A stretch of DNA of 64,000 nt from Sulfuritalea sp. (GCA_023229685.1 JALNYT010000002.1:310001-374000); one strand, 5' to 3'; counted from the first letter of the stretch, positions 1-9,359 are shown. The notes: a model not told the origin generated them from the sequence alone. Program-made: numbers and translations.

Positions 1-665
1 ATGGCTGCCCAGCCGAACTTGAATCCGGCGCGCACGATCATGGCGCCGACGATGATGGCGGCCACGGCATCGGCGAAGTTGAAACCGAGCAATGCGCCGC
101 CGATGCCCGCCGCCACCACCAGCGATGAAAGCGCATCGGCGCGGGCGTGCCAGGCATTGGCCACCAGCATCGGCGAACGCAGGCGCTCCGCCGTTGCCAG
201 CATGTAACGGAACAATCCTTCCTTGGCGGCCAGCGTAAACATCGCCGCCCACATCGCGGCGACACCGACCGGCGGCGCACTGCCGATGTTCTGCAGGCGC
301 CCCGCCGCCGCAATCAGGATTCCGACGCCGGTGCCCGCCAGCAGCAGGCCAAGCACCAGCGAGGCCGCGGTTTCAAAGCGGCCATGGCCATAGGGGTGGT
401 CGGCATCGGCGGCTTCCGCCCCCTTGCGGTTGGCGAACAGCACAAAGGCGTCGGAAAAAATGTCCGACAGCGTATGCATCGCGTCCGCGATCAGGCTTTG
501 CGAGTGCGCGGCGAAGCCAACCACCAATTGCATGCCGGTCAGCACGACGTTGACGGCCACGCTGACCCAGGTGATGCGCTGGCCTTCCTGGAAGCGTGCA
601 TCCTTCAAATCCGCTTCAGTGGGAGGGGTATCGGTGATCGTCTGTGGCTGAGTTTCGCGGGACAT
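1..665 (-). CDS. Cation diffusion facilitator (CDF) family metal efflux transporter, 3' part outside the window
   Basis: Inner-membrane antiporter of the CDF family, which exports divalent metals such as Zn, Fe or Co using the proton gradient. The reading frame starts at the ATG at 665 and runs off the left edge, so about 221 residues are visible. After a short polar N-terminus come hydrophobic segments, the family metal-site motif LIADAMHTLSDI in transmembrane segment 2, the HPYGHGRFE loop, and the second metal-site motif NAWHARADALSS. The cytoplasmic C-terminal domain lies outside the window, so metal specificity cannot be judged. It is divergent from the rhodanese gene, whose ATG is 60 bp away, so the two probably share a promoter region. 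Confidence 0.9.
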   Translation of the reverse strand, partial: MSRETQPQTITDTPPTEADLKDARFQEGQRITWVSVAVNVVLTGMQLVVGFAAHSQSLIADAMHTLSDIFSDAFVLFANRKGAEAADADHPYGHGRFETAASLVLGLLLAGTGVGILIAAAGRLQNIGSAPPVGVAAMWAAMFTLAAKEGLFRYMLATAERLRSPMLVANAWHARADALSSLVVAAGIGGALLGFNFADAVAAIIVGAMIVRAGFKFGWAA

Positions 666-724
666 GGGGTGACGCTATACTTGACGACTTCACATTCTAT
701 CCCGCCTGTCGGGCCGGTCTTGCC

Positions 725-1177
725 ATGGGACGCCTTACCGAAATTCTCCAGCTGGCGCAGTCGCGCGGCCGCGAGTTGAATCTGCCCTACGAGGGTGCGC
801 TGACCCCCCGCGAGGCTCATGAAGTATGGCTGCTCGCGCCCGGCGCCAGGATCATCGACGTGCGCACCAAGGCCGAACTCGACTGGGTCGGGCGCGTGCC
901 CGGCGCCATCGAGATTGAATGGCAGGACTATCCCGGCAAGCATCTCAATCCGCATTTCATGCAGACGCTGAAGCACAGCGTGACGACCGAATCGCTGCTG
1001 ATGTTCCTCTGCCGCTCGGCAAACCGTTCCGGCCATGCGGCGAAAGCCGCCACCGAGGCCGGGTTTCCGGATTGCTACAACATCCTCGAAGGTTTCGAGG
1101 GCGACAAGGACGCCAACGGCCAGCGCAACCACACCGGCGGCTGGCGCCTCAGCGGCCTGCCCTGGAACCAGTCCTGA
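725..1177 (+). CDS. Rhodanese-like sulfurtransferase
   Basis: Single-domain rhodanese of 150 residues with no signal peptide, so cytoplasmic. Proteins of this fold move sulfane sulfur on an active-site cysteine. The domain runs from about residue 27 (LTPREAH, then IIDVRTKAEL) to the end; the active-site loop is LCRSANRSGHAA, with Cys96 as the catalytic residue. The frame is open further upstream to 644, but that would overlap the divergent CDF gene, and MGRLTEILQLAQ is the usual start of this subfamily. nadA follows after 31 bp in the same direction, so the two may be co-transcribed. Its physiological sulfur donor and acceptor cannot be read from the sequence. Confidence 0.88.
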   Translation: MGRLTEILQLAQSRGRELNLPYEGALTPREAHEVWLLAPGARIIDVRTKAELDWVGRVPGAIEIEWQDYPGKHLNPHFMQTLKHSVTTESLLMFLCRSANRSGHAAKAATEAGFPDCYNILEGFEGDKDANGQRNHTGGWRLSGLPWNQS

Positions 1178-1208
1178 ATCGCCGCGTCCAACTCCACGAG
1201 TTCACCCC

Positions 1209-2306
1209 ATGCAAACAGCAACGATTTCCTTTGACCGCTTCAACGCCCTGGCCGACCGGGATGCCGGCGAGCGCATTCGCGCCGCGAAGGCCAAGCTGGG
1301 CGACAAGGTCGTATTGCTGTGTCACCACTATCAGCGCGCCGACGTCTATGCCCACGCCGACATCACCGGCGATTCGCTCAAGCTTTCGCGCCTGGCGTCG
1401 CAGTCCAATGCCGAGAACATCGTATTCTGCGGCGTGCATTTCATGGCTGAAGTGGCCGACATCCTCTCCCGTCCCGACCAGATTTCCATCCTTCCCGACC
1501 TTGCCGCCGGCTGCTCGATGGCCGACATGGCCAGTCTGGCCAAGGTCGAGCGCGCCTGGCGCGAACTCGCCGCGGTGCTGGATCCCGACGAGAAAGTGAC
1601 GCCGGTCACCTACATCAATTCCGCCGCCGACCTGAAAGCCTTCTGCGGCGAACACGGCGGCATTGTCTGTACCTCGTCCAACGCGCCGAAGATTCTCGAA
1701 TGGTCGTTCGCGCAGCGCGAGAAGGTGCTGTTCTTTCCCGATCAGCATCTGGGGCGCTGGAGCGGCTACAAGATGGGCATTCCGTTGGACCAGATGGTGA
1801 TCTGGAATCCCGACCTCGAACAGGGAGGACTGACGCGGGAGCAGATCGAGAAGGCGAAGATCATCCTCTGGCACGGCTACTGTTCGGTGCACCAGATGTT
1901 CCAGCCGAAGGACATCATCAAGTTCCGCAACCAGCATCCCGATGGCATCGTCATTTCGCACCCGGAATGCAGCTTCGAGGTCTGCAAGCAGTCCGACTAC
2001 ATCGGCAGCACCGAATACATCCTCAACACCGTCAAGGCGGGCGCCCCCAATACGCGCTGGCTGGTGGGCACCGAGCTCAACCTGGTCGACCGGCTGGCCG
2101 CGGAAGTGAAGCACGAAGGCAAGATCGTGCAGTTCATGGCCAGCACCATCTGCATGTGCTCGACCATGCAGCGCATCGATCCGCAGCATCTGGCGTGGAC
2201 CCTGGAAAATCTGGTCGAGGGCCGAGTCGTCAATCAGATCAAGGTGCCCGAGCACGAGGCGAAGCTAGCCAAGATCGCCCTGGAGCGCATGCTCGCCGTC
2301 TCCTGA
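1209..2306 (+). CDS. nadA: Quinolinate synthase A
   Basis: Condenses iminoaspartate with dihydroxyacetone phosphate to quinolinate in de novo NAD synthesis; a cytoplasmic 4Fe-4S enzyme. The 365-residue product is full length for the family. The three cluster cysteines are visible in PDLAAGCSMAD, WHGYCSVHQMF and ASTICMCSTMQ, and the substrate-binding LCHHYQRADVYAHADITGDS segment is intact. I chose the ATG at 1209; the frame is open upstream, but that part overlaps the rhodanese gene in another frame and is not NadA-like. nadB and nadC are not adjacent. The stop codon is followed at once by a copy of the 22-nt dispersed repeat, and beyond it begins the low-G+C island. Confidence 0.97.
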   Translation: MQTATISFDRFNALADRDAGERIRAAKAKLGDKVVLLCHHYQRADVYAHADITGDSLKLSRLASQSNAENIVFCGVHFMAEVADILSRPDQISILPDLAAGCSMADMASLAKVERAWRELAAVLDPDEKVTPVTYINSAADLKAFCGEHGGIVCTSSNAPKILEWSFAQREKVLFFPDQHLGRWSGYKMGIPLDQMVIWNPDLEQGGLTREQIEKAKIILWHGYCSVHQMFQPKDIIKFRNQHPDGIVISHPECSFEVCKQSDYIGSTEYILNTVKAGAPNTRWLVGTELNLVDRLAAEVKHEGKIVQFMASTICMCSTMQRIDPQHLAWTLENLVEGRVVNQIKVPEHEAKLAKIALERMLAVS

Positions 2307-2307
2307 T

Positions 2308-2329
2308 CGCCGTCCCGCCGGCGCCGACT
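2308..2329 (-). repeat. 22-nt dispersed repeat, copy 1 (left side of the PNP-STAND gene)
   Basis: On the minus strand this reads AGTCGGCGCCGG then CGGGACGGCG, one mismatch from the window consensus. It begins one base after the nadA stop codon. Together with the copy at 8418-8439, in opposite orientation, it brackets the lone low-G+C STAND gene. Confidence 0.85.
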
Positions 2330-2585
2330 ATTGCACTTCGGGTTGCTGCCGCTTCGGTTTCGTGGTCATGACTCATGCGGCCCAGGAAGAGATGTCGGCT
2401 GAGTCGGCCGATGTATCTCAGTAAGCTGCCGGTCGTGGGCGTGGCATAAACGACAAGTTGTCGGCCTTTGCAGCCCTTGACTGGAACTCTAATGGACGGC
2501 AGCAATGAATCGATAACCAGTCGTTGACGCCAGGCTCCGGAAGAAAGAGATGCGACGGAACGCAAGTGGTACGCCTGCGGCACTG

Positions 2586-5500
2586 TCACGCTCGCGATCT
2601 CGCCCTTCTACTCCGCCTCCGCGCCAACCGAGCTCTGGGAGGTGCATTGTGTGCGCTGAATCGTCCATCAATCTCAGTCAACGTATCCCTAGCTCCGTGC
2701 GCATCAATCTCGATCATGATCTCGAACAAGGTGACGCCCGCTTCGCGCGTCGCACCTCCTAATCGATGAAGTGTCAGGGCCAAGTCAATCAATTGAGGCG
2801 CTGCGGCCGCTGTGGCAGTGCGCATGTCAGACAGTTCGGTCCGCCAAGCATCCACAAGCTTGCCACTTAACTCCCCTACCAGCTTGGCCTCGTGTGGGAG
2901 CATCTGTTGGAGCTTCTCTACAATAAAGTGTGAAGGTGCTGCCGAGAGATCGATCTTCGGGTCCGCAAGGGCTTGCACTACTCGCAGAAGCGAAGTATCC
3001 CGTTCAAGGTCATCAAGCAGCCTGAAGATATCAACAACTACCGCAACCAGGTACTTGCCACCACTACTGAGAAGGGCTACCAGCACGTCACTAGCGCACT
3101 CGCGAAAATGCTTGTCTGAAATCAGGTTGACTGCTGCATATGCAACGCCGATTCTAGCGGCCTCCGGGCCGGCGCGAACCAATTCCCACATCCTCTCGTG
3201 CCACGTTGCATTCGTTGGCTTGACGATTCCGACAAGCCCAACCAACTCACCATACGCTTGTTGCAGGAATGTCCTGCTTGACTCACCCCACTCTCGAATC
3301 ATTTCGTACACTAATGCGTCATCCCAACGCTGGACATAGGCGAGGAACAGTACAGCCTCGCGGGTCGAGGCGATTTCTGGTACAAGCTTGAATAGTTCTC
3401 GGATAAACACGGAAACCGGCTCCGGCGATGCACCGCCAGCATTTCCAAGCCTGTACAGAAGTGCCTTCCACAGCTTTGGATCACGCTCGCGAATCAAGTG
3501 CGCCCGAAGCATGCTCATGTACCTATCGCGACCCGCCTCTCCCATATTGAGCAGGACTGAGGCCAACGCAGAAAGAACGCTGAAGTTCCCGCTCGGAAGT
3601 GCTGTCGCGCTTCCATGCCCCCATAAGAGGCTTTCGTTCCTCGTTTCTTCGTCCTTTTCGTCAATCGCTGCGGAGTCGCCCTCGTCGTCCCCCACTGCGT
3701 TCGTCGTGTCAAGCCATGATTCAAGTATCTGGATCACCTGGTCACCGACAGCGTGGCCCCGGTTTGCGATCTTCTCTATCGCGCGGGCGGCAGAATCCTT
3801 GAACTCTCCCTCACCAAATCCCCTAGTATGAAGGTCAATGAAGGCACCAATCACTAGGTCGTCATGCTCTGCATTCTCGGCCAACGCATCGAGAGCGTAC
3901 GCTGCGGCGCGCTCCTGTTTGCTTGGCTCGAACTGCCCAATCAGCCGGGTAGCCCGTTGGGGTTCAGACTTTGCGAAGTCGGCGAATGCGCGGGACAACT
4001 GGATATTTCCTCCGCGCATCCAATGGGTGGGGTGATCCCAGTTCGTTTTGTCAGGTACCTCTGAGAAGATATTCAAGATATCGCGGTCTTTTGCTTTGGC
4101 CATGTCGGCGGAATCCATCGGCGAACCAATGACTCCCCCTTCACCCATACTGAATGATCTATCGAACCGATTTCCGAGCGCGCGCTGCTCGGTCACTACT
4201 AGTTCCTGGTTCGCAGAAGACAGTCGATCCGGCCCTATCGCTTGCAGGAGGTCCTTTCTACTGGCCCGCACCAAATCAGCAAAAAGCTTCCTCTGGCTCG
4301 GCTCCGTTAGATGAGCTGGAATCGGAGGGCGATAGGCATCAACGGCTTCTTCAAATGTGCGCACATCCGATTCGCTCAAATGACCTGCGATATTACGAAT
4401 CAGACTTAGTGTAGAAGCCCTATGTCCCTGCGAACTGCCCAACTGAAAGCGCCTTTGGTCTGCCAATAACCAACGCAGAGCATCTTTAGCTAGAGGCTTC
4501 CCGGCAATCTGGAATCCTCGGGCAATCAATTGTTGTACCGGCATTTGCTCAACGGGAGAGTACTCGTCAACCCATTGCATATATTCGCTGGGATCAGTCT
4601 GTGCAAAATTCTCAACTGCAATCCGAGCCGCCTCGATCAACGGACGCTCCCGTGAGTATCGTTTCTCTTCTTCTTGGTTGAAGTCAAGTTCGACGAGGTA
4701 TCTGCTGGGGTACATATACCCAGGTGCATCGTTCTCACTTCTGACTATCTCCCCAAAAACTTCTACGTACCAAGGCCAGCAAATTCGCATGAATGCAACT
4801 GGGGCTGCCTCGGCAAGACTTGGTAGCTCAGTCCATTCTTGAGCGTCCAATAGATTGTCAAAAGATTTCCGCGGATCGCTCCGGAGATACCAGGCAGTTT
4901 GCTCCACTTCGCTTCCGTCGCTGGGAAAAGGAGGCGGCGCCGGCTCGTTCTGCGTCTTCTGTAAGAGAAAATTGAGCCGAGATCGAATGGCCCTGAGCGC
5001 AAAATCTGTTTGATCTACCGCCAGCGCCATGGCGAGGTTGCCAACCGCCCAAGTGGAAATGTCCGTTCGCCCCAGAATCGTCTCCGCGATGCCTATTAAG
5101 TCGTCGTTCCACTTCACGCAATCCGCAATAGCAGTCCACGTGAATGCGTCGCGCGTTTGATCGCAAAGCCAAGTTTCTCGGACGGCTTTCAAAACCAGTT
5201 CGGTGTGGATCGGCCACGAGATTCCCAACATTCGGGCCATGACGAAGGCTTCAGAATCCGATCCGTTCATTGCCTCCCGAATTTCCTTTTGGGCGAAATG
5301 AGGGAACCAATCCGCATTCTGGCTTATTGACTTCAGAGCCACAGTTCGGGTATCCGGTTCATTTAAGGAGTTCGCCATCAATGCACGCTCGAACTCTATT
5401 GGCGACCGAACCTGTCCCAAGAACTCGATCAGGAGCAGCCTTAAGTGTCTGCGCAACGTTTTCACGTTCCATATCTGGAGCAATTCACGTTGGTAAGCAC

Positions 5501-7871
5501 CTTCCTCGGCGCCTCTCAAGTAGTTGAGTGCGGCCCAAACCTTAGATCGCACAAAGAGCGAGTCTTGACGTTCTAGGACATAATTTGCAAGTAAGCCATG
5601 ATCCCGCACAAATGTGCGCGCCAGAACAAAATCAAACAGCGTTTGATGGCTGAAGGCGATACTGAGGCCGTTGTTGGAGCAAACAACGAGGCCCAGAGCT
5701 TCTAGCCGATTGAGCCAAAGCAGGCGATCATCAAATCTTGAGGCAGCCAGCCATAAGACCTCTTCCTCTGCCATCTTCCCTGCCATATCTTCTGCGAGCG
5801 AGACGAGTGAGGAACCGTTATCCGCAGAAGCAATTCTTTCGCTCCAGAAGCGAGCGAGCATTGCCTGATAGGTAGTGAATGGCTCCGTGAGCCCATGCTG
5901 CACCAGTGAAATAAAGGTCTTAAGCGCCTGCGGAATACGCACCACGTCTCGTGATCTCTCGGGCCAAGAGTCGGCGTTTATCCCGACCGAAGCGAGTTGC
6001 TCACGAACTTGCTGCCAAGGAGGAAGGCTCAGCGACATTGCTTCTGCCTCAGTCGAGCGTAGGCGCACGTCGTGATTGAACTCGAATGCTCTAGCTGACA
6101 GCAGGACGTGAACATTGGGGACACCAGACACTCTTCTGACCATGTTAAGCAGGACATTTAGGCGTCCGCTCCTGAGGTCAAGCTGGCTAGCAAGCGCATC
6201 CAACTGATCGATCAGGAGAAAAGTTGGTCTGGTAACTGCGACGTTCAGGAGCATTGCGCTTGGCAGCTGCGGGAGTTGAAGTGCTACTTGCAAGTCAGCT
6301 TCAGTACTGATTTCCGCATTCAAGAAGTCCGCCTTGATCGCAAGGACCGGTAGGCGTTTCTCGCGCAGTTCTGCACCGATCTTCGACAAGAGCGCTGACT
6401 TACCCGAGCCAGGCTCGCCCAGGAGGACAGTAGTGCTGAACTCCAACTCAAACCGAATCCAAATAGCCTCTTCTTCAGGCCGGGGCATCCAAGCTCCTGT
6501 CGGCAGTGTTTGCTCCCAGGACAGCAGATCCTGCGAACCTTGGGCTAAAGCAACGATTGCTGCATCCGCTTCCACAACGGACGAGATGCTTGCAGCCCCA
6601 AGTAAGCTAACGCCCAGCTCCGATGCAGCGACGCGCAGAGCGTCCAGACCTACCCGCTCGAAGTCGTCCACACGAGCATTTACAACCAATCGCACCGAGC
6701 CACGTTCGACGCGCACGATCGTGAGCTGCTCGTCCCCAAGCACACCTCTAACTCGCTCCATAACCGCAGCGACCTTTGCGTCGTCCCAATCCTCCGGATT
6801 TCCCTCGAAGTTCAAAACATACTCGGATCGCTGCTCGATGGCTTTCGCAGCGCCTTCGGAGGTAAGTGAGGGCGGAGATTTCACATCAACAAGCAATTTC
6901 GGCCGCGCACCCGGCACCCTACTTCTAAACGCCAGAATGCTGAACGCAAAGGCTGCTGCGTGCGCTGCAGCAATGGGCTGATCCAGGGCGTCGGCTGAGT
7001 AATCTTTACCGGCACACATGTCGGAAATGCCGCGAATGATTATTGCGGGCGTGTCATCCTCGTAAGCGGCGCACATTGCCCCCCACCCTTCCATTTCCAC
7101 TGCGCCGCAGTTGTTAAAGGTCTGTCGAAGTTGCCTGTACCGTTGAGACTTTCCACCGGCAACTACCTCCTCAACTGAGACGATCCCCTTAATCACAGCA
7201 AGTGGTGGCGGCCTATCCGCGTAGGTGCGTTCAGAAGGCAGATCTATGCCTTTCGGGCTCTTGATGCGGTTTTGCCATGCTTTGTTTGCAATGAGTGCTT
7301 GCGATGCGGTAAGAAGGAGTCTATGCGCAGCGTGACCAATCGGCCGCGAGAGCACTGCATAGTCCTCCACCTTGCCCGCGTGTCCATTGTGAACATGGTC
7401 GCCAACTACAACACTCCCTATCGGAATGTCTGGCTTTAGAGACCCAGCGACGCCAACAAACATAAATACATCAAACTTGCCAAACTCCTGATGCGCCCTG
7501 CTTACCGTTAAGGCCGCAGCTGAATTCCCTTGTGCTGTGAGGGCATGAACAACTAGCCAATCGCCTGCGGAGTCGGCAAATCGTCCGTATTCGTAGTTGT
7601 TACCTTTGGCGCCCACCAACCATCGAGCTTCAACCAGATGCGCCTGTACGGCCTGCGTCTCGCAGTCGACCGTAGTGAGGATGAGCGCCTTTCGAGGATG
7701 CTTGGAGAACTCTTCGTGAACCTCCTTCGGCTCTCCAAAGCGATCTGGCATGACCATTTGCACGTTCTCGCCCACCCGGAGGCGGTGAGCTGTCTCTGGT
7801 TTCTGCGCGACAACGCCAGTGGATGATGATGACAGTCCAAAGAATTTCTTTATCCAAGTGAGAATTACCAC
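2586..7871 (-). CDS. PNP-like nucleosidase / STAND NTPase with helical-repeat C-terminus (Avs-like anti-phage protein)
   Basis: Giant cytoplasmic protein of about 1,761 residues. Residues ~60-318 form a PNP/MTAN-superfamily nucleosidase: FVGVAGSLKPDIPIGSVVV, then VEMEGWGA and RGISDMCAGKD, so the family's ribose-binding MEG glutamate and catalytic Asp are kept. Residues ~340-430 form a small alpha/beta adaptor-like segment (VERGSVRLVV). A STAND NTPase follows: Walker A GEPGSGKS at ~485, Walker B TFLLIDQLDAL at ~550, sensor LLSARAFEF, and winged-helix FSHQTLFDFVLA at ~740. The last ~1,000 residues look like helical repeats, the usual sensor of such proteins. PNP-family nucleosidases that degrade ATP are known effectors in Detocs and some Avs and CBASS systems, so phage-triggered nucleotide depletion is the inferred role. 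I prefer the GTG at 7871, with AAGGAGG five bases upstream, over the TTG at 7943. No partner gene is adjacent and G+C is visibly low. The arginine-rich last ~18 residues may be read-through into flanking DNA. Confidence 0.85.
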   Translation of the reverse strand: MVILTWIKKFFGLSSSSTGVVAQKPETAHRLRVGENVQMVMPDRFGEPKEVHEEFSKHPRKALILTTVDCETQAVQAHLVEARWLVGAKGNNYEYGRFADSAGDWLVVHALTAQGNSAAALTVSRAHQEFGKFDVFMFVGVAGSLKPDIPIGSVVVGDHVHNGHAGKVEDYAVLSRPIGHAAHRLLLTASQALIANKAWQNRIKSPKGIDLPSERTYADRPPPLAVIKGIVSVEEVVAGGKSQRYRQLRQTFNNCGAVEMEGWGAMCAAYEDDTPAIIIRGISDMCAGKDYSADALDQPIAAAHAAAFAFSILAFRSRVPGARPKLLVDVKSPPSLTSEGAAKAIEQRSEYVLNFEGNPEDWDDAKVAAVMERVRGVLGDEQLTIVRVERGSVRLVVNARVDDFERVGLDALRVAASELGVSLLGAASISSVVEADAAIVALAQGSQDLLSWEQTLPTGAWMPRPEEEAIWIRFELEFSTTVLLGEPGSGKSALLSKIGAELREKRLPVLAIKADFLNAEISTEADLQVALQLPQLPSAMLLNVAVTRPTFLLIDQLDALASQLDLRSGRLNVLLNMVRRVSGVPNVHVLLSARAFEFNHDVRLRSTEAEAMSLSLPPWQQVREQLASVGINADSWPERSRDVVRIPQALKTFISLVQHGLTEPFTTYQAMLARFWSERIASADNGSSLVSLAEDMAGKMAEEEVLWLAASRFDDRLLWLNRLEALGLVVCSNNGLSIAFSHQTLFDFVLARTFVRDHGLLANYVLERQDSLFVRSKVWAALNYLRGAEEGAYQRELLQIWNVKTLRRHLRLLLIEFLGQVRSPIEFERALMANSLNEPDTRTVALKSISQNADWFPHFAQKEIREAMNGSDSEAFVMARMLGISWPIHTELVLKAVRETWLCDQTRDAFTWTAIADCVKWNDDLIGIAETILGRTDISTWAVGNLAMALAVDQTDFALRAIRSRLNFLLQKTQNEPAPPPFPSDGSEVEQTAWYLRSDPRKSFDNLLDAQEWTELPSLAEAAPVAFMRICWPWYVEVFGEIVRSENDAPGYMYPSRYLVELDFNQEEEKRYSRERPLIEAARIAVENFAQTDPSEYMQWVDEYSPVEQMPVQQLIARGFQIAGKPLAKDALRWLLADQRRFQLGSSQGHRASTLSLIRNIAGHLSESDVRTFEEAVDAYRPPIPAHLTEPSQRKLFADLVRASRKDLLQAIGPDRLSSANQELVVTEQRALGNRFDRSFSMGEGGVIGSPMDSADMAKAKDRDILNIFSEVPDKTNWDHPTHWMRGGNIQLSRAFADFAKSEPQRATRLIGQFEPSKQERAAAYALDALAENAEHDDLVIGAFIDLHTRGFGEGEFKDSAARAIEKIANRGHAVGDQVIQILESWLDTTNAVGDDEGDSAAIDEKDEETRNESLLWGHGSATALPSGNFSVLSALASVLLNMGEAGRDRYMSMLRAHLIRERDPKLWKALLYRLGNAGGASPEPVSVFIRELFKLVPEIASTREAVLFLAYVQRWDDALVYEMIREWGESSRTFLQQAYGELVGLVGIVKPTNATWHERMWELVRAGPEAARIGVAYAAVNLISDKHFRECASDVLVALLSSGGKYLVAVVVDIFRLLDDLERDTSLLRVVQALADPKIDLSAAPSHFIVEKLQQMLPHEAKLVGELSGKLVDAWRTELSDMRTATAAAAPQLIDLALTLHRLGGATREAGVTLFEIMIEIDAHGARDTLTEIDGRFSAHNAPPRARLARRRSRRARSRA

Positions 7872-7876
7872 CAGTC

Positions 7877-7883
7877 CCTCCTT
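7877..7883 (-). promoter_or_regulatory. Ribosome-binding site deciding the start of the PNP-STAND gene
   Basis: The minus strand reads AAGGAGG here, five bases upstream of a GTG at 7871. The only longer alternative is a TTG start at 7943 with no comparable site. This makes the shorter product the better prediction. Confidence 0.7.
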
Positions 7884-8417
7884 TTTGGACAGCGTTTCGC
7901 CGCCCGCTCTTATTTGTTCCTCAGTCTCGGTCGCCCAAGCCAACTAACTGTCGCACAATAGTCCAACTTGCGGTGAAGACTCACGCCATGTAAATATTGC
8001 CACTAACTATGCCATGCTCACATTCGCCGTTTGCACCGCTACGGGGCTTACTCTTCACGCCTTACGCAACGGTGCTTGAACGCGGGTCTGTGCGATAGTC
8101 GATGACTGCTCAATCAAGGTAGGCTGTACACAGCGCCAAGCCCGGAGGGCAGGAGTTATAGACTTGAAGTACTGAATGTCTATCTGGCACTGAGCAAAGA
8201 GGCATCAAAGACTCCAATGGGTCGGGAACTGGGAAAGCTGACCTGCGGGTGATCCAGACCGCCAACGTCAGCAACCTGGGCGACACCGGCCATACGTTCC
8301 GCGACCTTCAACGGCCGGATTGGCCGACGAGCACTCATCCATCACGTGGAACCCAGCGGCAGCAGTACCTCGCCTAGCTGACCGTCAAGACCTGTTGCAG
8401 ATCAAGAGCAGATCAAG

Positions 8418-8439
8418 AGTCGGCGCTGGCGGGACGGCG
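8418..8439 (+). repeat. 22-nt dispersed repeat, copy 2 (right side of the PNP-STAND gene)
   Basis: Exact match to the window consensus (AGTCGGCGCTGG then CGGGACGGCG). It lies in intergenic DNA, inverted relative to copy 1 at 2308-2329, with the STAND gene between them. Confidence 0.9.
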
Positions 8440-8598
8440 CGGGGGAGGGCCCCGGTCAGGGGCCGAAGTAAGCTCGGCTGCATAAGTCCCTGGAAGGGTC
8501 CCGCCGATTACGTGGCTGCCGCGCAGTCACCGTTATTGTGGCTTGGTCAATGAGGGCCGCTTCCAGTGCGATAGACTGGAGCTTTACGGAATCGAAGC

Positions 8599-9357
8599 AT
8601 GACACTGGCACTGTCCATCGCCACCTGGAATATTCACAAGGGTTTCTCGCAGTTCAATCGCCGCATGATGGTGCATGAACTGCGCGATCGCTTGCGCGAG
8701 CTGTCGGCCGATATTGTTTTCCTGCAGGAGGTGCAGGGGCTGCATCTCGGGCACGCCGCAGAGCATCAGAATTGGCCGTCGCTGCCGCAGCACGAATTTC
8801 TCGCCGAGGACGTCTGGAAGAACTACGCCTACGGTCGCAACATGGTCTATGACCACGGCCATCACGGCAATGCGATCCTGTCGCGCTTCCCGATTCTGCA
8901 CGAGCACAATCAGGATGTGACACACCTGCGTTTTGACCGGCGCGGACTGCTACACTGCGCCGTCGAGTTGCCGCAGTTGGCGCAGCCGCTGCATTGCGTT
9001 TGCGTGCATCTGTCGCTGTTTGCGCGTTCGCGGCGGTTGCAGCTGGACGCGCTGGCAAGTCACATCGAGGAACTGGTGCCGGCCGGCGCACCGCTGCTGA
9101 TCGCGGGCGACTTCAACGACTGGCGCAATCGTGCGGATGACCTGCTGGCGGAGCGCCTCGGCCTGGTCGAGGTATTTGCCGGCGCAGTCCAGCGACCGTC
9201 TCGCAGCTACCCTGCCGCGCTGCCCATGTTTCGCCTTGACCGCATTTACCAGCGCGGCCTGCAAGTCCTCGGCGCGGAGGTTCATGCCGGGCGGCCGTGG
9301 TCGACCATTTCCGACCACGCCGTGCTGTGCGCCAAACTGCAAATCAGGATCCCCTAG
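8599..9357 (+). CDS. Endonuclease/exonuclease/phosphatase (EEP) family protein, YbhP-like
   Basis: EEP-fold metal-dependent hydrolase of 252 residues. Visible motifs are WNIHKG near residue 10, the metal-ligand Glu44 in FLQEVQG, the catalytic GDFNDW near residue 175, and SDHAVL near residue 238. The fold covers DNases, phosphodiesterases and inositol or sphingolipid phosphatases, and the sequence alone does not tell the substrate. The next gene, two bases downstream, is a ClsB-type cardiolipin synthase; the same pair occurs in E. coli as ybhP-clsB(ybhO), so a role in phospholipid metabolism is a reasonable inference. No signal peptide. Confidence 0.88.
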   Translation: MTLALSIATWNIHKGFSQFNRRMMVHELRDRLRELSADIVFLQEVQGLHLGHAAEHQNWPSLPQHEFLAEDVWKNYAYGRNMVYDHGHHGNAILSRFPILHEHNQDVTHLRFDRRGLLHCAVELPQLAQPLHCVCVHLSLFARSRRLQLDALASHIEELVPAGAPLLIAGDFNDWRNRADDLLAERLGLVEVFAGAVQRPSRSYPAALPMFRLDRIYQRGLQVLGAEVHAGRPWSTISDHAVLCAKLQIRIP

Positions 9358-9359
9358 TC

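Larger units (their letters stand above)
7872..8598. other. Gene-free stretch upstream of the PNP-STAND gene
   Basis: About 730 bp with no convincing gene. The part next to the STAND gene (to about 8200) is relatively A+T-rich and should hold its promoter, though I cannot pick a clear one. Around 8180-8340 is a short run that reads as protein-like (LRVIQTANVSNLGDTG) without start or stop context, possibly a gene remnant. A direct repeat, AGATCAAGAG twice at 8399-8419, runs into the 22-nt dispersed repeat at 8418. From there composition returns to the host level. Confidence 0.5.
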
